The position numbers were made by a program, and so were the translations under genes. 5,616 nt of DNA. It comes from Nitrospira sp. (GTDB lineage: Bacteria > Nitrospirota > Nitrospiria > Nitrospirales > Nitrospiraceae). The stretch spans positions 1 through 5,616 of the forward strand of contig JANYEF010000507.1 in NCBI GenBank assembly GCA_025363325.1, read 5' to 3'. The notes beneath the pieces are model-generated. The model was not told the DNA's origin. It saw nothing but the letters and a program-made list of their open reading frames with translations, and searched no databases. Below, piece after piece: positions 4,935 through 5,616 of the stretch (the stretch's first letter is position 1; the number at the start of each line of letters is the position of its first letter).

Positions 4935-5105
4935 AGCAGGATGCTGAAAAAGTCCGTCAGCGGCGTTCTCGCTTCGCTCAGAGGCTTAACGTACCGAAGC
5001 GTACGCCTCACCTCTTCGCTCACTGCGGCCTTGCTTGGGAAAAGGCGCGTCTCGGCGTGCCAGGGTTGGGCGGGTGAGAAGTCTGGACTTTTTGAGCTTC
5101 CTGCT
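4935..5105 (+). repeat. 171-bp MITE-like repeat with terminal inverted repeats (complete copy)
   Basis: The ends AGCAGGATGCTGAAAAAGTCC (4935-4955) and the reverse complement of 5085-5105 match at 19 of 21 bases. The interior contains a hairpin: GAGGC (4981-4985) with GCCTC (5005-5009) and GTAC (4991-4994) with GTAC (5001-5004) around CGAAGC. A divergent, inverted partial copy lies at 8-69. There is no room for a transposase, so the element would be non-autonomous. No obvious target-site duplication is seen: the flanks are GCATTT and CGCTGT. It fills nearly the whole space between the rluE stop (14 bases before) and the start region of the next gene. It resembles repeats I associate with Nitrospira genomes, from memory only. 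Confidence 0.8.
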
Positions 5106-5111
5106 CGCTGT

Positions 5112-5616
5112 GTGAGCGCGTTAGTCATGGGCCTGTTGATTGGTCTCGTCGGCTGTCAGACGAGAGGCGTGCGGACACTGCAAGGGCTGCCCTGTTCGGA
5201 GATCGAACAGCAGATCAATCTTTCAGACAGGATCGATACCCTCAACCGACTGGCCGATGCCTTTGCGGGGCGGTGCTATGACACCGTAATCGTTCATGGC
5301 GAGAAGGCCCGGTCGGAATTCCGGCACAAGAATTTCTCCCTCATGAAGGAGACCGGCAACGTCTTCGTTCCGGAGGGCTCCTTCATCGATTACGTGTTGG
5401 AAAGTTATGAGCGAGGCTATCTCAGCCTCTTACTGGCGGCGAGCTATGCGAACGTACAGAAACCGGAGGATGCGAAGGTCGAACTCAGGCAGCTGGATCA
5501 TGAGCTGTTTACGCCACTCTATAATTACGGCGAAGACCCGGTGAATCTTTTGTTGTCGGCTGTGTTATGGGAGCGAGTGGGGGAGGTGAATGAGGCGCGC
5601 GTCGATTGGCTCCGGC
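5112..5616 (+). CDS. Unrecognised lipoprotein, 5' part only (runs off the window)
   Basis: One frame stays open from here to the window end, about 168 codons, without a stop, and reads as protein. It begins with a hydrophobic stretch ending LVGCQ, a lipobox-like site. Later parts include LSDRIDTLNRLADAFAGRCYD, SFIDYVLESYERGYLSLLLA and YNYGEDPVNLLLSAVLWERV; these amphipathic, Ala/Leu-rich helices suggest a TPR-like helical-repeat protein. It faintly recalls uncharacterised COG3014-type lipoproteins, but I would not name it. The start is unsure. ATG 5127 leaves only nine residues before the Cys, too short for a signal peptide. GTG 5112 gives 14 and no Lys or Arg. Further upstream the frame stays open back into the repeat element. 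No ribosome binding site is visible at either start. The original leader may have been altered by the repeat. Confidence 0.72.
   Translation, partial: MSALVMGLLIGLVGCQTRGVRTLQGLPCSEIEQQINLSDRIDTLNRLADAFAGRCYDTVIVHGEKARSEFRHKNFSLMKETGNVFVPEGSFIDYVLESYERGYLSLLLAASYANVQKPEDAKVELRQLDHELFTPLYNYGEDPVNLLLSAVLWERVGEVNEARVDWLR

Noticed and set aside
4766..5128. 120-codon minus-strand frame over the end of rluE and the repeat
   Set aside because: It overlaps rluE antisense, has no ribosome binding site, and its middle is the translated repeat.

Overview
The window is chromosomal DNA of moderate-to-high GC from a Gram-negative bacterium. The evidence is several lipoprotein signal sequences, an OmpA-type peptidoglycan-binding protein, a Slp-family outer-membrane lipoprotein and a DUF2959 protein. 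The gene content and the style of the short dispersed repeat remind me of Nitrospira (Nitrospirota). That is recollection and inference, not something the sequence proves.

Minus-strand block (67-3370), read right to left: a 69-aa exported Lys/Asp/Glu-rich protein (3370-3161); an OmpA/coiled-coil lipoprotein (2833-1775); a DUF2959 lipoprotein (about 1620-961); and a membrane-anchored neutral zinc metallopeptidase (933-67). The last two are 27 bp apart and are probably co-transcribed. Hairpins lie between the small gene and the OmpA gene (3126-3149) and between the OmpA and DUF2959 genes (1733-1761). All four products are predicted to act in or on the cell envelope.

The divergent control region (3371-3730) has no convincing gene. 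It holds a 10-bp perfect inverted repeat (3633-3671), a degenerate copy of a CTGTAGG-N6-CCTACAG dyad whose perfect copy lies upstream of the OmpA gene (3006-3025), and a promoter-like TTGTGC-N17-TATAGT. The promoter's expected start point falls on the ATG of the plus-strand slp-like gene, so that mRNA may be leaderless.

Plus-strand block (3731-5616): the slp-like lipoprotein gene, then 32 bp later an RluE-type 23S rRNA pseudouridine synthase gene, then a 171-bp terminal-inverted-repeat element, then the 5' part of an unrecognised lipoprotein gene that runs off the window.

The most notable feature is the repeat element. The complete copy (4935-5105) has 21-bp inverted ends. Part of a second, opposite-oriented copy at 8-69 matches it at 51 of 60 positions. 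Both copies sit tight against genes: one supplies the stop codon of the metallopeptidase, and the other ends just before, or within, the start region of the last lipoprotein. I see no defence system, CRISPR array, tRNA or rRNA. Apart from the repeat and the control region, this is a housekeeping/envelope region.
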